The notes beneath the pieces are model-generated. The model was not told the origin of the DNA. It saw only the letters and a program-made list of their open reading frames with translations, and did not search any database. Shown one piece after another: positions 1-12,938 of a stretch of 64,000 bases of DNA (position 1 is the first letter of the stretch; each line of letters opens with the position of its first letter). The stretch is from contig NC_061074.1 of NCBI RefSeq assembly GCF_021917145.1, positions 1,315,102-1,379,101 of the forward strand. Direction: 5' to 3'. The position numbers and the translations under genes were made by a program. Source of the stretch: Hypomesus transpacificus (taxonomy: Eukaryota > Chordata > Actinopteri > Osmeriformes > Osmeridae).

Positions 1-965
1 CCCCTACAACACACTAAGCAATCTACTATCTAAGGCACAATTATATGTAATTAAACTAATTGTCTTTGTTTAGGCTTCTGTTTATCACAGGTCTGCATTT
101 AGCTGCCTCCTGTTCCCTACACTCTATCTTCTGTATTACAATGCAGCTCTCCTTCTCTTAGCACACACACATACAGACATACACTCCAGCTGTAAGCTGT
201 CTGGTCTGGTCTCCTCTCCTCTCCTGGAAGAGGTCCTATCAGAAGAGGGGGAAACAATGCTGCTGTAATAAGCAGCTGCATCACTCTACTCACTGCTGTG
301 GTTGTAATGGAGGAACCATTTCGTATTCATAAAGAAAAGAAATCTCTGAACTCTCATCCCTCCACCCCCGTCATTCGTGCTCAGTGGAGGGTGAGCGATG
401 GGGAGAATGGGGGTGCTTTTTTAAAACAAAGTAAAATGTCCTTCATCTTTGTGAAAAGAAATGGCTGGTGAAATGTGACTGGTGAAATGTACTGCCTTCG
501 TAAAGAGGCAGTCATAAATCAAAAGCGAGAGGAAAGAGAGGCTGGTTGTCAAGGGATCATCAGGGGATATGCACAGGCTACACAGACACCTCCACTGCCA
601 CCTGATAACTTATAGTGAATGGTATTTTCCAAATTAGAAGATGTAAGGCAATATATAGATTGTCATGGATACTTAGCAAGATGCGGAGAGTGGCACTATA
701 GAGCTGTATAGCTGGCCAGTGATCTTTGTGGTAGGCCGTTTTTAGCAAGGTAGTTTTTACCAATATATGTTACAGTAATCAGGATTGTGTCAGGACTCAG
801 CTGGGGGTAAGACCTGGTCAAACACTCAAATCTGATCGGAACTTGTTTTTGCGATCAGCTGGTGAATTTAGGCTATTTACGATGAATGAACTACATCTTT
901 CATTCCGTTATGGAGAAATAACGCACAGCCTTATTTCCAACAAATGATCTAAAAACAGCCTGTGC
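1..965. other. Intergenic / upstream of sphkap, no gene seen
   Basis: I see no exon with splice sites and no recognisable repeat in this stretch. The short open frames have no family resemblance. The DNA just to the right (about 965-1265) leads into the sphkap start codon and probably holds its promoter and 5' UTR, but no TATA box or other site stands out. Confidence 0.5.
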
Positions 966-1265
966 GAGTGTTTTTGTTGTGTACGTTGATGCGTTGCGTG
1001 AGTACCTACGTGCGTGTTTGGTGTGTAATTTAAGTGGGGCAGAACATATCCTCGGCTCTTGGGGCAGACTGTCATTCGATGGTGCTGCGCGCGGTTACCC
1101 TACACGCCACAGACAGTTCTTACTCGATCGCGGTAAGGACTGCGCTGGAATCTCTCTGGTCCTCAGCCAGGGATGTGCATCTGGCCACCTCGGGACAGCC
1201 AAGCGTTACCATCCTCAACCTATCTCACTCCGTGGATTTAATCCGACCGGTTCCGATTTAACGGG

Positions 1266-4200
1266 ATGGCTGGCGCCAAGAGCCTTCTGAAAATGCCGAG
1301 GTATGTGAATGAAGCCTGTGCGTTTACTTTACTGTGGCGATGTCACGAATTGGACTATCCTATTCTGGAATGCCATGTACTGCTGTATTATTTATGGCAA
1401 TTTAATTTAAACAAAAAGAAAAACATCAACCTGCTTACGAGCTAAATATTAATAAACCTAATTTAAACATGGGATTAGTAGAACATGTTCTACCATATCC
1501 AGAAAAAAACCCTCAAAATAGTATCAAAGCAGCAGCTGACAAGTCGTGCGTCTTAGCTTATTAAAGCGGTCGTTGGGACAAAACATAGGCTACACAATAA
1601 ACCCCTGTAATGAATGAGATATCAAATTTGGGAACTACATACGAGTATGCTGTGCCAACATTACAAAACGACTATGTAGATAACGAAACAACTATAAGTG
1701 TTTGAAATGGTTCAACATCTTTTAAGCACAAAACATATAACGATTGTCATCCTTTTCATGAGGAAATATAGGCTGCAATTAGAGACTGAAGAGCACCCTG
1801 GGTCCCATTTGCAGTTATGTTGACACGAAGTGTCTGTCACGCATTTGACATAATTTAAATAAAATCAGGAGACACATATGCACATCAACACAAGAGGCCC
1901 AATTCATCACACAGATGTTTCACACAGAATCCTTTTGGCCAACTGACACTGCTGTTTTCTAGTGTACTGAAGTGAGGATTCCAAGTACTGTTAGGTTTTA
2001 GTAGGTTACCACTCGTGAGCCGTGGCGAGCTCAACAAATCTCCAAGCAATCCTGGCAAAATGCCAAGCCTTATCAAAACTGAGTTGAGTGGCCTGTCATC
2101 GTGACGACGCGTAATTGAGTGCTTCTCATATGAAATATGAAACGTGTCTCTTCATATGTCTCAGCGCGCAAAATTAGAAAAATGAACAGTTAAACGTCAC
2201 TGAAAATGGGTCTTCAAGCGGCAAGGTCGTGCGCGCCATCCAGGTGTAGCCATGCTTCGCACTGGGGTTGATTCCGTCACATCATCTCACAGCATAGGCT
2301 ACTCGGTTTTTTTGTTTTTCGTTTACCATATTGTATACAATATTACACGATTTTCTTACATGTTTAACGAAGTACTTTGGCAGAGACAGGTTTTAGTATT
2401 TCCATACCTGGTTTACTGCCGGTAAGGCAAAATAAGCCCAGTATGTTATTGTGTGACTGATAAGATCAGATATAAATTTGACTAGGTTTCGATCTGAAAT
2501 GTCTCATGCAAACCAAAGTCGTCGTCGTCGTCGTCATCTGCCGCTTGTCCGGGGATCGGGTCGCGGGGGCAGCGACCTAAGCAGGGAGGCCCAGACTTCC
2601 CTCCCCCCGGCCACTTCCGCCAGCTCTTCCTGGGGGACCCCAAGGCGTTCCCAGGCCAGCTGAGAGACATAGTCCCTCCAGCGTGTCCTGGGTCTTCCCC
2701 GGGGCCTCTTCCCAGTGGGACGTGCCCGGAACACCTCACCAGGGAGGCGTCCAGGAGGCATCCTAATCAGATGCCCGAGCCACCTCAGCTGGCTCCTCTC
2801 GACGCGGAGGAGCAGCGGTTCTACTCTGAGCCCCTCCCGGATGACCGAGCTTCTCACCCTATCTCTAAGGGAGAGCCCGGACACCCTACGGAGAAAGCTC
2901 ATTTCGGCCGCTTGTATTCGCAATCTCGTTCTTTCGGTCACTACCCATAGTTCGTGACCATAGGTGAGGGTAGGAACGTAGATCGACTGGTAAATAGAGA
3001 GCTTCGCCTTTCGACTCAGCTCCTTCTTCACCACGACGGACCGATGCAGAGCCCGCATCACTGCGGACGCCGCACCGATCCGCCTGTCGACCTCGCGCTC
3101 CATTCTTCCCTCACTCGTGAACAAGACCCCGAGATACTTGAACTCCTCCGCTTGGTTCAGGATCTCCTCCCCGACCCGGAGATGGCACTCCACCCTTTTC
3201 CGGTCGATTACCATGGCCTCAGATTTGGAGGTGCTGATTCGCATCCCAGCCGCTTCACATTCGGTTGCGAACCGCTCCAGTGAGAGCTGAAGGTCACGGC
3301 CCGATGAAGCCAACAGGACCACATCATCCGCAAAAAGCAGCGACCCGATCCTGAGGTCACCAAACCGGACCCCCTCAACACCCTGGCTGCGCCTAGAAAT
3401 TCTGTCCATATAGGTAATGAACAGAATCGGTGACATAGGGCAGCCCTGGCGGAGTCCAACCCTCACCGGAAACAAGTTCGACTTACTACCGGCAATGCGG
3501 ACCAAACTCTGGCACCGGTCGTACAGGGACCGGACAGCCCCGATCAGGAAATCCGGTACCCCGTACTCTCGGAGCACCCCCCACATGAGCCCCCGAGGGA
3601 CACGGTCGAACGCCTTTTCCAAATCCACAAAACATGTGTAGACTGGTTGGGCGAACTCCCATGTACCCTCCAGGACTCCGCGGAGGGTATAAAGCTGGTC
3701 CACTGTTCCACGGCCAGGACGAAAACCACATTGCTCCTCCTGAATCCGAGGTTCGACAATCCGACGGACCCTCCTCTCCAGGACCCCTGAATAGACTTTC
3801 CCAGGGAGGCTGAGGAGTGTGATCCCCCTAAAGTTGGAGCACACCCTCCGGTCCCCCTTTTTAAAGAGGGGAACCACCACCCCGGTCTGCCAGTCCAGAG
3901 GCACTGTCCCCGATGTCCACGCGATGTTGCAGAGTCGTGTCAACCAAGACAGCCCTACAACATCCAGAGCCTTAAGGAACTCCGGGCGGACCTCATCCAC
4001 CCCAGGGGCCCTGCCACCGCGGAGCTTTTCAACCACCTCGGCGACCTCAGCCCCAGAGATAGAAGGGCCCCCCCCGATGTCCCCAGACTCTGCCTCCACG
4101 TCGGAAAGCGTGTTGGTGGAATTAAGGAGGTCTTCGAAGTATTCCTTCCACCGATCCAGGACGTCCCCCGTCGAGGTCAGCAGCGCACCATCCCCACCGT

Positions 4201-7200
4201 ATACAGTGTTGACAGAGCACTGCTTCCCCCTCCTGAGCCGCCGGATGGTGGTCCAGAACCTTTTTGAAGCCGTTCGGAAGTCATTCTCCATGGCCTCGCC
4301 GAACTCCTCCCATGCCCGGGTTTTTGCCTCCGCGACCGCCAAAGCCGCGTTCCGCTTGGCCTGCCGGTACACATCAGCTGCCTCTGGAGTCCTACCAGCC
4401 AATAAAGTCCGATAGGCCTCCTTCTTCAGCTTGACGGCATCCCTCACCTCCGGAGTCCACCACCGGGTCCGAGGGTTACCGCCGCGACATGCACCGACCG
4501 CCCTGCGGCCGCAGCTCCGGTCAGCCGCTTCAACAATGGAGGCCCGGAACATGGCCCATTCGGACTCAATGTCCCCGGCCCCCCCCGAGACATGATCGAA
4601 GCTCTCCCGGAGGTGGGAGTTGAAGCTCCTTCTGACAGAGGGTTCCGCCAGACGTTCCCAGCAGACCCTCACATTACGTTTGGGCCTGCCAGGCCTGACC
4701 GGCGTCCTCCCCCACCATCGAAGCCAACTCACCACCAGGTGGTGATCAGTTGACAGCTCCGCCCCTCTCCTCACCCGAGTGTCCAAGACATGCGGCCCCA
4801 AGTCCGATGACACGACTACAAAGTCGATCATCGAACTGAGACCTCGGGTGTCCTGGTGCCAGGTGCACATATGGACACCCTTATGCTTGAACATGGTGTT
4901 CGTTATGGACAAACCGTGTCTAGCACAGAAGTCCAACAACAAAACACCACTCGGGTTCAGATCGGGGGGGCCGTTCCTCCCAATCACGCCCCTCCAGGTC
5001 TCACTGTCATTGCCCACATGAGCATTGAAGTCCCCCAGGAGGACGAGGGAATCCCCAGGAGGAGCGCTTTCCAGCACCCCCCCCAGAGACTCCAAAAAGG
5101 GTGGGTACTCTGAGCTGCCGTTTGGTGCATAAGCACAAACGACAGTGAGGACCCGTCCCCCCACCCGAAGGCGGAGGGAGGCTACCCTCTCGTCCACCGG
5201 GGTGAACCCCAATGTACAGGCGCCGAACCGAGGGGAAACCAGTATTCCCACCCCAGCTCGACGCCTCTCACCAAGGGCAACTCCAGAGTGGAAGAGAGTC
5301 CAGCCCCTCTCAAGGAGACTGGTTCCGGAGCCCACGCTGTGCGTCGAGGCGAGGCCGACTATATCTAGCCGGAAACTCTCTACCTCGCGCACCAGCTCAG
5401 GCTCCTTTCCCGCCAGCGAGGTGACGTTCCACGTCCCTAAAGCTAACTTTTGCAGCCGAGGATCGGACCGCCAAGGCCCCCGCCTTCGGCCGCCGCCCGT
5501 CTCACACTGCACCCGACCCCCATGACCCCTCCTGCGGATGGTGAGCCCACTGGAAGAGGGTCCCACGTTGTCTCTTCGGGCTGTGCCCGACCGGGCCCCA
5601 TGGGAAAAGGCCCGGCCACCAGGCGCTCGCCATCGAGCCCCACCCCCGGGCCTGGCTCCAGGGGGGGGCCCCGGTGACCCGCTTCCGGGCAGGGGCAACT
5701 GAGAACCATTGTTGTATTTCTTCATGGTTGGTTTTTTGAGCCACTCTTTGTCTGGTCTTTCACCTGGAACCTGTTTGCCTTGGGTGACCCTACCAGGGGC
5801 ATGAAGCCCCCGACAACATAGCTTCCAGGATCACTAGGACACGCAAACCCCTCCACCGCGGTAAGGTGGTGACTCAAGGAGGGGGCAAAACCAAAGTAAT
5901 ACGCCTAAATATAGCTGCAAGCAGCAATGGCGGATTCCTCCCTAAGTTGTTAGCTAACCATTTAGAAATGGACCTCACACATGTTCACAACATTTCGAGG
6001 CAATTGGATCCATGGCTGATTTTAAATTCTTCTTTGTAGTTTTCACAAATTGTTAAAAATACATGATGTAGACATTGTGTTCCTGAGACTTTTTTAGTTT
6101 CCCATGAGCAATAAGCCATGTATACAATTTGTATATCAAGACTCATCTGGGAAACATACTGTAAACAGATATCATGGCTGTTTGTTCTGAAGTGTGGGAT
6201 CTAAATATGTCTTTGGCTGAATATGTATCATAGTTTCTGAGAGCATGTTCTAATGTGCTCCTGCAGTAATTTCCAGTTGTCAGCCATGTTGGAAGCGTCG
6301 GCTGAGGCTGAAGGGATCAGCAGCATCGCCTCAGACACCACACTAGGCTCCTCCATCACCGCCTGCAAGAAGGTACTGGAAACATAGTGTGTGTGTGTGT
6401 TTGTGTGTGTTTGTGTGTGTGTGTGGCTGCTCCTGCCAAGTAGGCCTGGCACCAGAGAACATTGGAGGGACTGGACTTCAGGGGGATATCGAAGATTTAT
6501 CACCTGACTTTGTCTAAAGACAGTTAAGCATTGTGCTAGGAGGTGACGGATAGATTCAATTGAACCTCCCTGTGGCTCTTCTCTCCCTCCAATTAAGGTG
6601 TACTCGTCAATATCTCTGTTTGTTCACTCACTTCATTAGTGGACAGGACTTTATGTTAAATAGCTCTCCAATGAAGTGCTTCTTGTACTGTTTGTAACAT
6701 GAAAAGTGTATTGTATACTGTAGGGTTATGCGACCTGGTGTCATGCTCTATAGTGATGTAGTGAGAACTCCCTTGATTTCACCTGGGCCCCACCTATATA
6801 CATCTACCCAGGGAGACACAAGCACAGGATATTCAACACAACATCAATTCTGTGTTAGACCATGGGGAAAAAAAGGATGGGCAGACTCAAGGCATCACCC
6901 TTCTACTATGGTCATTCTAAGTATTTATCAATTGAGATTCGAAAGGTGCGGTACGTCGTTTACAAAGCAATACACTTTTCATACGATCAATAAGGAAGCA
7001 GCATGTTTGTGTGGTACTCTCAGCACACATGGGAAACCAGTGAACAAGCCCTTGTCTCTGCTCCATTAAAACAGCAGGTCAATATTCAATACGACTCAGG
7101 AGATCAATGTGTCACGTTGGTCAAAAGGACAGTGGGGATCAGTGTGGGGACACACTGTGTGCCCGCTGAGACCATCCCTAGGACACAGATCAAACCTAGA

Positions 7201-10200
7201 GGCCACGTCAGGATTGAGTGACTTGACATAGTATTGATCTCCTCCAAGGCCAGTTATCTCCAACTGAAGGGAGGGAAGACATCAGTGGTTTCATCATTCA
7301 GATGGTCAACATATAGACTTTTAGGTGAAGATGAGAGGACGACTCAGGGTTAAGTGTCCGTGTGTGCGTGTGTGCCTATGTTTATGATGTGTGCGGGCGT
7401 GTTTTTGGCGTGTTAAAAAACACGGTGTGCTGGTGTGTGTGTAGCTAAAGGAGAGTCATGTGGTGTGTATACTGTATATATGCTAAGTGGTGTGTTGTCT
7501 GTGTGTGCAGGTGCTGTGCAGCAACAGCCTGCTGGACTCTAGTGAATACTGGCTGAGGAACAACAAGGTGCTGTGCAGAGTGAGCCTGCTCGAGGAAGAC
7601 TTTGACAGGAGCTGCACCACTGTGAGTAGCCTGGCTGTCTATCTGCAGGTCAGAGCCTGGATTTAGCTGTTCTCTGGGGACTGGCTGCTTAGTTACTGAA
7701 CCAGGATAATCGTTGTGAAACTGTTCATGTGTGACTTAGTTCTGTCTTGTAAACCACCAGCCAGACCAGGAAAATTAAATCAACCCAAACTGTGTATATT
7801 TAACAAGTGTATTTGTGACGTATGATTCTGTGGCTACTTTTCACACTAGGGTGGATCACAATGCTTATGATTTCACTGGTGTGAAATTGTTAATTGTTTA
7901 ATTTCTCGGATGTGAAACTGGTGTGCTGTGTGTGTGTGTATGTGTGTTGTGAATTGTGTGGGTTTTCATGTTTTGTTGTGTTAAATACTTTATTATACTG
8001 TATGCTTTCATCAACAAGTGATTTTGAGATTCCAGGGACTCAAAAATTGCTAGTGCCGCATTTTAAATGTTTTTATTTCACTAAGGCACCATTTCCTGTG
8101 CTTTTAGACACAAAGGACTGTTGGCATAATGACTTAAATTGTAATGACAAATTTGTACAAAAAAACAGCTCAATCTTTATGTTCTTGGTCGTAGAGGAAC
8201 TGTTGTTCCCCTCACCCATTTCAGGTTCTGTGATTCCCCAAGATGTTTTAGGTTATCCATAACTGATGCAGCCTGTTCTGCACCATACCTTTCATATTCT
8301 AATGTGAACAACTGTCTTGATACTGCCTTGTGATGGATTGCCTCAATCCACTATTGAGCTTTTCCTTGCACAAGGGATTGGTCGAAAGAGTAGCTGTGGT
8401 GTTGAGGTGTGGGAGCTGTACCGCTCATCTCTCTCCGTAGTCCCACTGTGGAGGTGAAGAGGAGAGAGGCCAGGGAAGAGGAGCAGCAGCCAGAGTAAAG
8501 GAATAGAGTAGTGAGACAGGGCAGGATCTGGAACAGAAGAGGTGGAGGAGGACTGGGGCAGGATCTGGAAGGGGAGGACTGGGGCAGGATCTGGAAGGGG
8601 AGGACTGGGGCAGGGATCTGATACACAGGGAGGAGGAGGATTGGAGCAGAGGCACGAGTCTCACGGGATTACCTCAGTGCAGCTCTACACTGTATCACCT
8701 GAGCTCAGTCCAGCCAGGATGGACACGGCACTGCTGAGACATTGATGGATGCTAGTTTACTTACCCTTCCAGAAAGGGAGGGGGATCTAAATGACTTTGT
8801 CAGTTTGAATGCCGTCTGCTATGGAGGTCCTTAACAGGATACTTTATGTCATTGTTAATGTTAAGCTCTAAGGTGAGGCACCTTGGCTGATGCCATTGAC
8901 ATCCGGATACAACAGGATTGCTTTGTGTTTTGTAATACATTGAGCCATTACATAACATCATGTCTTTATTATGCATTGAAGGACATGTCACAAAGATTTA
9001 TGATTGAGCCGTGGAAACTTGCAGTCGAGTAGAGACTGTGCAAGATAAGCACTGTGCGCTCTGTGAGAGAAGATGAGGCAAGAGTTTTCCCCTCCACAGA
9101 CTTCTAAGTGTTGTCACCTCATGATCAGTCGTTCATGTTTTAATGCATGATCTCACACTGAAGTGTTATATAGCTGTTACAGTCATAACGAATCTCACCC
9201 TTCCCCAGAACTGAAAGCCAGGAATCTTAACTAAACTAGAAAACTGCATCCTAACTGAGCTTGTGCTCAATCAATACAAGCAGTTCAGCCGTGGGATTGG
9301 ATGACATCATTCTGTCTCTGACCACTCCTCACCTTCTACATGCTCTCCTCATCTCTCTTAATGTTTGGAGAGCGGGGGCCTCAAAGAGGGAGCGGTCATC
9401 CGCAAGCTTTTTCCATCTGCTCCTGAGGACATGAGAGATTGCATGCTGGAGGCCTATTTACTGAACACACCCGAAGGCTAATGGCGAGAAAGGATGCAAC
9501 CCTTCCTCTCTCCATACAGCTGCAGGGTTGAGGATACAGACCTCCCCTCTCCATACAGCTGCAGGATGGAGGATATAGACCTCCCCTCTCCATACAGCTG
9601 CAGGGTGAAGCCCTCCTCTCGTTATCACAACCTGTCGTCGGGCCCAGCTCTAATTGACTTTTTGGCAAACCCCTGTGTTTGGTTGTGGGTGAAGTACCCT
9701 GGAAGGAAGAGCCAGGTGTCGGTAGCCCCACATGCTGGTCAAGGGAGATGTCAGGCTGATGTGTGAGGAGACCAGGTCAGGCAGGTTCAGCTGCATGGAA
9801 GGTCGTCAGTAATGAGGCTCGAGGGGAACAGCCCCATCTGCTGTCTGAGAAGGGGGAACTCACCCCAGCGGATCAGTCTGGTTTGTTAAGGGTGTGCTCC
9901 CCGTGGGTGGTGCCTTGCAGTGCAAGTGTAGTAGACAAGGCAGGCCTCCTCTGCCCTGTTACACAACAGCCTCAGGAGGACCCAGAGAGGGAGAAAGGCT
10001 CAGAGACCGGCCTGCAGGATTGCGTAACCATCGCAAGGGTACACACAGAGGACACAGGCACAGTGACTGTGGGCACTGGGTGGGGTGTGGGGATTTGAGA
10101 GGGGTTGCGTGTGTGCACGGAAAAGTGCTTGAATCGGAGGAGGAGAGCATAAATGTATGTTTGTAAGCTTTTATGCCACATAGCCTGTGATTGAATTGAA

Positions 10201-10301
10201 TCCAATGGAAAACGGAGGGAAAAGTGTGTGTGTGTGTGTGTCTGTGTATGTGTATGTATGTGCATGTTAGTGTGAAAGAGAGGAAAAAGAGATAGAGTGT
10301 G

Positions 10302-10337
<36 letters not shown>

Positions 10338-12395
10338 ATTGTTGGATGTTTGCCAGGCTTCTGCAATTAAAGCATCCCTTGGGCCAATAGAGATGATGTG
10401 CCCAGCTAGTTGAGGACAACAAGCCCCTTCTGTGAGTGTTTGAGTGTAGAGCCGATTCACCTCCAGGGAGCCCTCCAGACCATTACCAGGCTAGCAGGAG
10501 GTCAGCTACAGCCTCTGTCCCCCGCCTCCAGCCTCAGCTATCTTAGTCCACATTTTAAATAGACCGTGAGTGCTCAATGTTGTTTACAGTAAACCCATAT
10601 GTTCTCCATGTTTGTGTCCCTTCAGGGTTTTCCCTGCAAGCCGCCTAAATTATACCTGATTCGTCATCAACCAGCTGAGCTCATTAGTCAAATTCAAATT
10701 CACACAGAGCTTTCAATTGGTTGCTGCACGGACCTTGAGGACTGCTGAAGATTCGAAAGACAAGTCTTCATAAAAGGAGTGTGTTTTGAGAAGCAGCGTT
10801 GTAGGCTCTCAGCCCCGGAGACTCCAGACAATCTCCAGCCCCGAGACAGGACCCTCTCTTGAGGCTCTATTAGCCCTAGCGATGGCAGGCTCATCCAAGC
10901 TCTTTGACCCAGTCTCAGATAAGGGAGGGTCTCTCAGTCCACTGTAGGGAGGCAATGACTGGATACAATCTTTCATAAGTGCAAGCAGTTTTCTTGGTGC
11001 CCACCTGATTGTGATGGGACAAAATTGTTTGTCCTTGGTAAGAACAAAATAATGGGTATCTCTTGTGCTCTCACCTGCCCCTCCCACCCAGTCACCCTTC
11101 CATTCCCCTCCCTCCCTCCCTCCCTCCCTCCCTCCCTCCCTCCCTCCCTCCCTCCTTCCCTCCCACCCAGTCACCCTTCCATTCCCCTCCCTCCCTCCCT
11201 CCCTCCCTCCCAGTCACCCTTCTTTTCTCCTTCCTTCCTCCCTCCATCCAAAAAAAGATGTCTCCTCTGTGAGCAGACTCAGCTCTAGAACAAATTAAAT
11301 GGGGGCTTTTTTTTCATAAGAGGGGGCACGCATTTACAAAGCCTGTATGAGAGTCAAATCAGGGCAGGCCTTCATAGTCTGCAGGAAAGTGTAGCCATCT
11401 TGATATTTAATTTATAGCCTATGCCAGTATTTCTTATTTATACTTTAACACAGCATTGCATTTGCCCCCCCCCCAGACAGTATGTGTTCTAAAGCATGTG
11501 TACAAAGTGATGTTCTACAAGAATTAAGCAATGTCCTGATAGTTGTGTTCCCCGGTGAAAGCTCTGCTCATCTCAGTTTTCCTCTTCTGAGAGATTATGA
11601 TGATACCAATTTTTATCAGACAATATTTCATTAGCTTTATACAGCAGTAAATACATTTAACCAATAAACATGTGTTAAAGTTGTAACAAAAGTGTAAAAT
11701 ATTCTACAGGAGATATTCTGATCTCGAAGGTGCTTATTGCGCAACTGCTAAATATACAGTATAATAGATGTCCCTGGGTCCAGACTAGAGGGATGATGGG
11801 AGCAGACTGGAGGAACCCATGAGAGTTTTAAATCCTCACATGAAGCGACTGGCCGCACTGTTGATAAAAGACAATCCTAATCATGGGGGATTATGTTCCG
11901 CCGTCCGGGGATTATCCTGCGTCTGATGATGCTGTTGATGTTTGAGTGATGATGCTTCTGAATTGCTCCTCCCAAGGTTTCTTCCATTTTTTCTCCTGTT
12001 GGGAGTTTTTCTGGGAGTTTTTCCTCGTCTTCCTTGAGGGTTTAGGTTGGTTGAGGGGCAGTTCTATGGGCGCATGTGAAGGCCTCTGTGACATGCTTGC
12101 GTGTAAAAAGGGCTATACAAATAGATTTGATTTGAAATTTGATTCAAGTTTAAGGAAGTGTCTTTGCTGAGAGGGTGCTGATAAGGCTGAAGACAGACCT
12201 TCCTGAGCCGTGTTCCTCTTTTGTCAGCAGATCTGCTTCGTGAATCTGGACCAGACCAAGGTGTCTCAGCAGGATGACAGCCGTGTCAAGGTGTGTAGAC
12301 ATCCCCCCAACCCCCTCCCTCACGCCCGCACCCGGTCCTTCTCCACTTCTTTCTACTTGCTCTTTCCTCACCGCCCCTCTTTCACTCCTTCAACC

Positions 12396-12438
<43 letters not shown>

Positions 12439-12895
12439 ACACACACACACATACACACACACATACACATACATACACACACACATACACACACCCTCCT
12501 ATGGCCTCAGCTCCCCTCTGTCAAACACTGTAATCACTGGTGGTGTTGCCATGGATTCAAGATCATTTGCTTGATGAAGAGGGTTGGTTTGTTTAGGTAA
12601 TTAGCGGGTTTGTGCAGGTTGTTGATGGGGAAGGTGGGCATCTCTCCCACAGAAGCTGGCCTCAGTCTCTCCAGATCTACCCAAGCTCATTGGTTCCCTG
12701 AGTGTGCGCCAGCCCAAGGAAAATGAGATCCTCCTGCTAAGTGGGCTGGAGGCTCCTGACACCTGTCACCCAGACCCTTCCCATCCCAGGGTGAGTCACA
12801 CGGTTCACCCATCTTATACTCCTATTATCTGTTAGTAGAGCTGTCAACGTAAACAACAGTGTTGAACACAAGGTCTGTGTATAAAGTAGTTTAAC

Positions 12896-12938
<43 letters not shown>

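Noticed and set aside
3819-4415. 198-codon plus-strand ORF opposite the LINE
   Set aside because: It is the complement of the reverse transcriptase coding region and has no family features.
5905-5935. Word tatagctgcaagcagcaat beside the LINE as part of the element
   Set aside because: It lies outside the target duplication. It may belong to an older fish repeat, but I could not define one.
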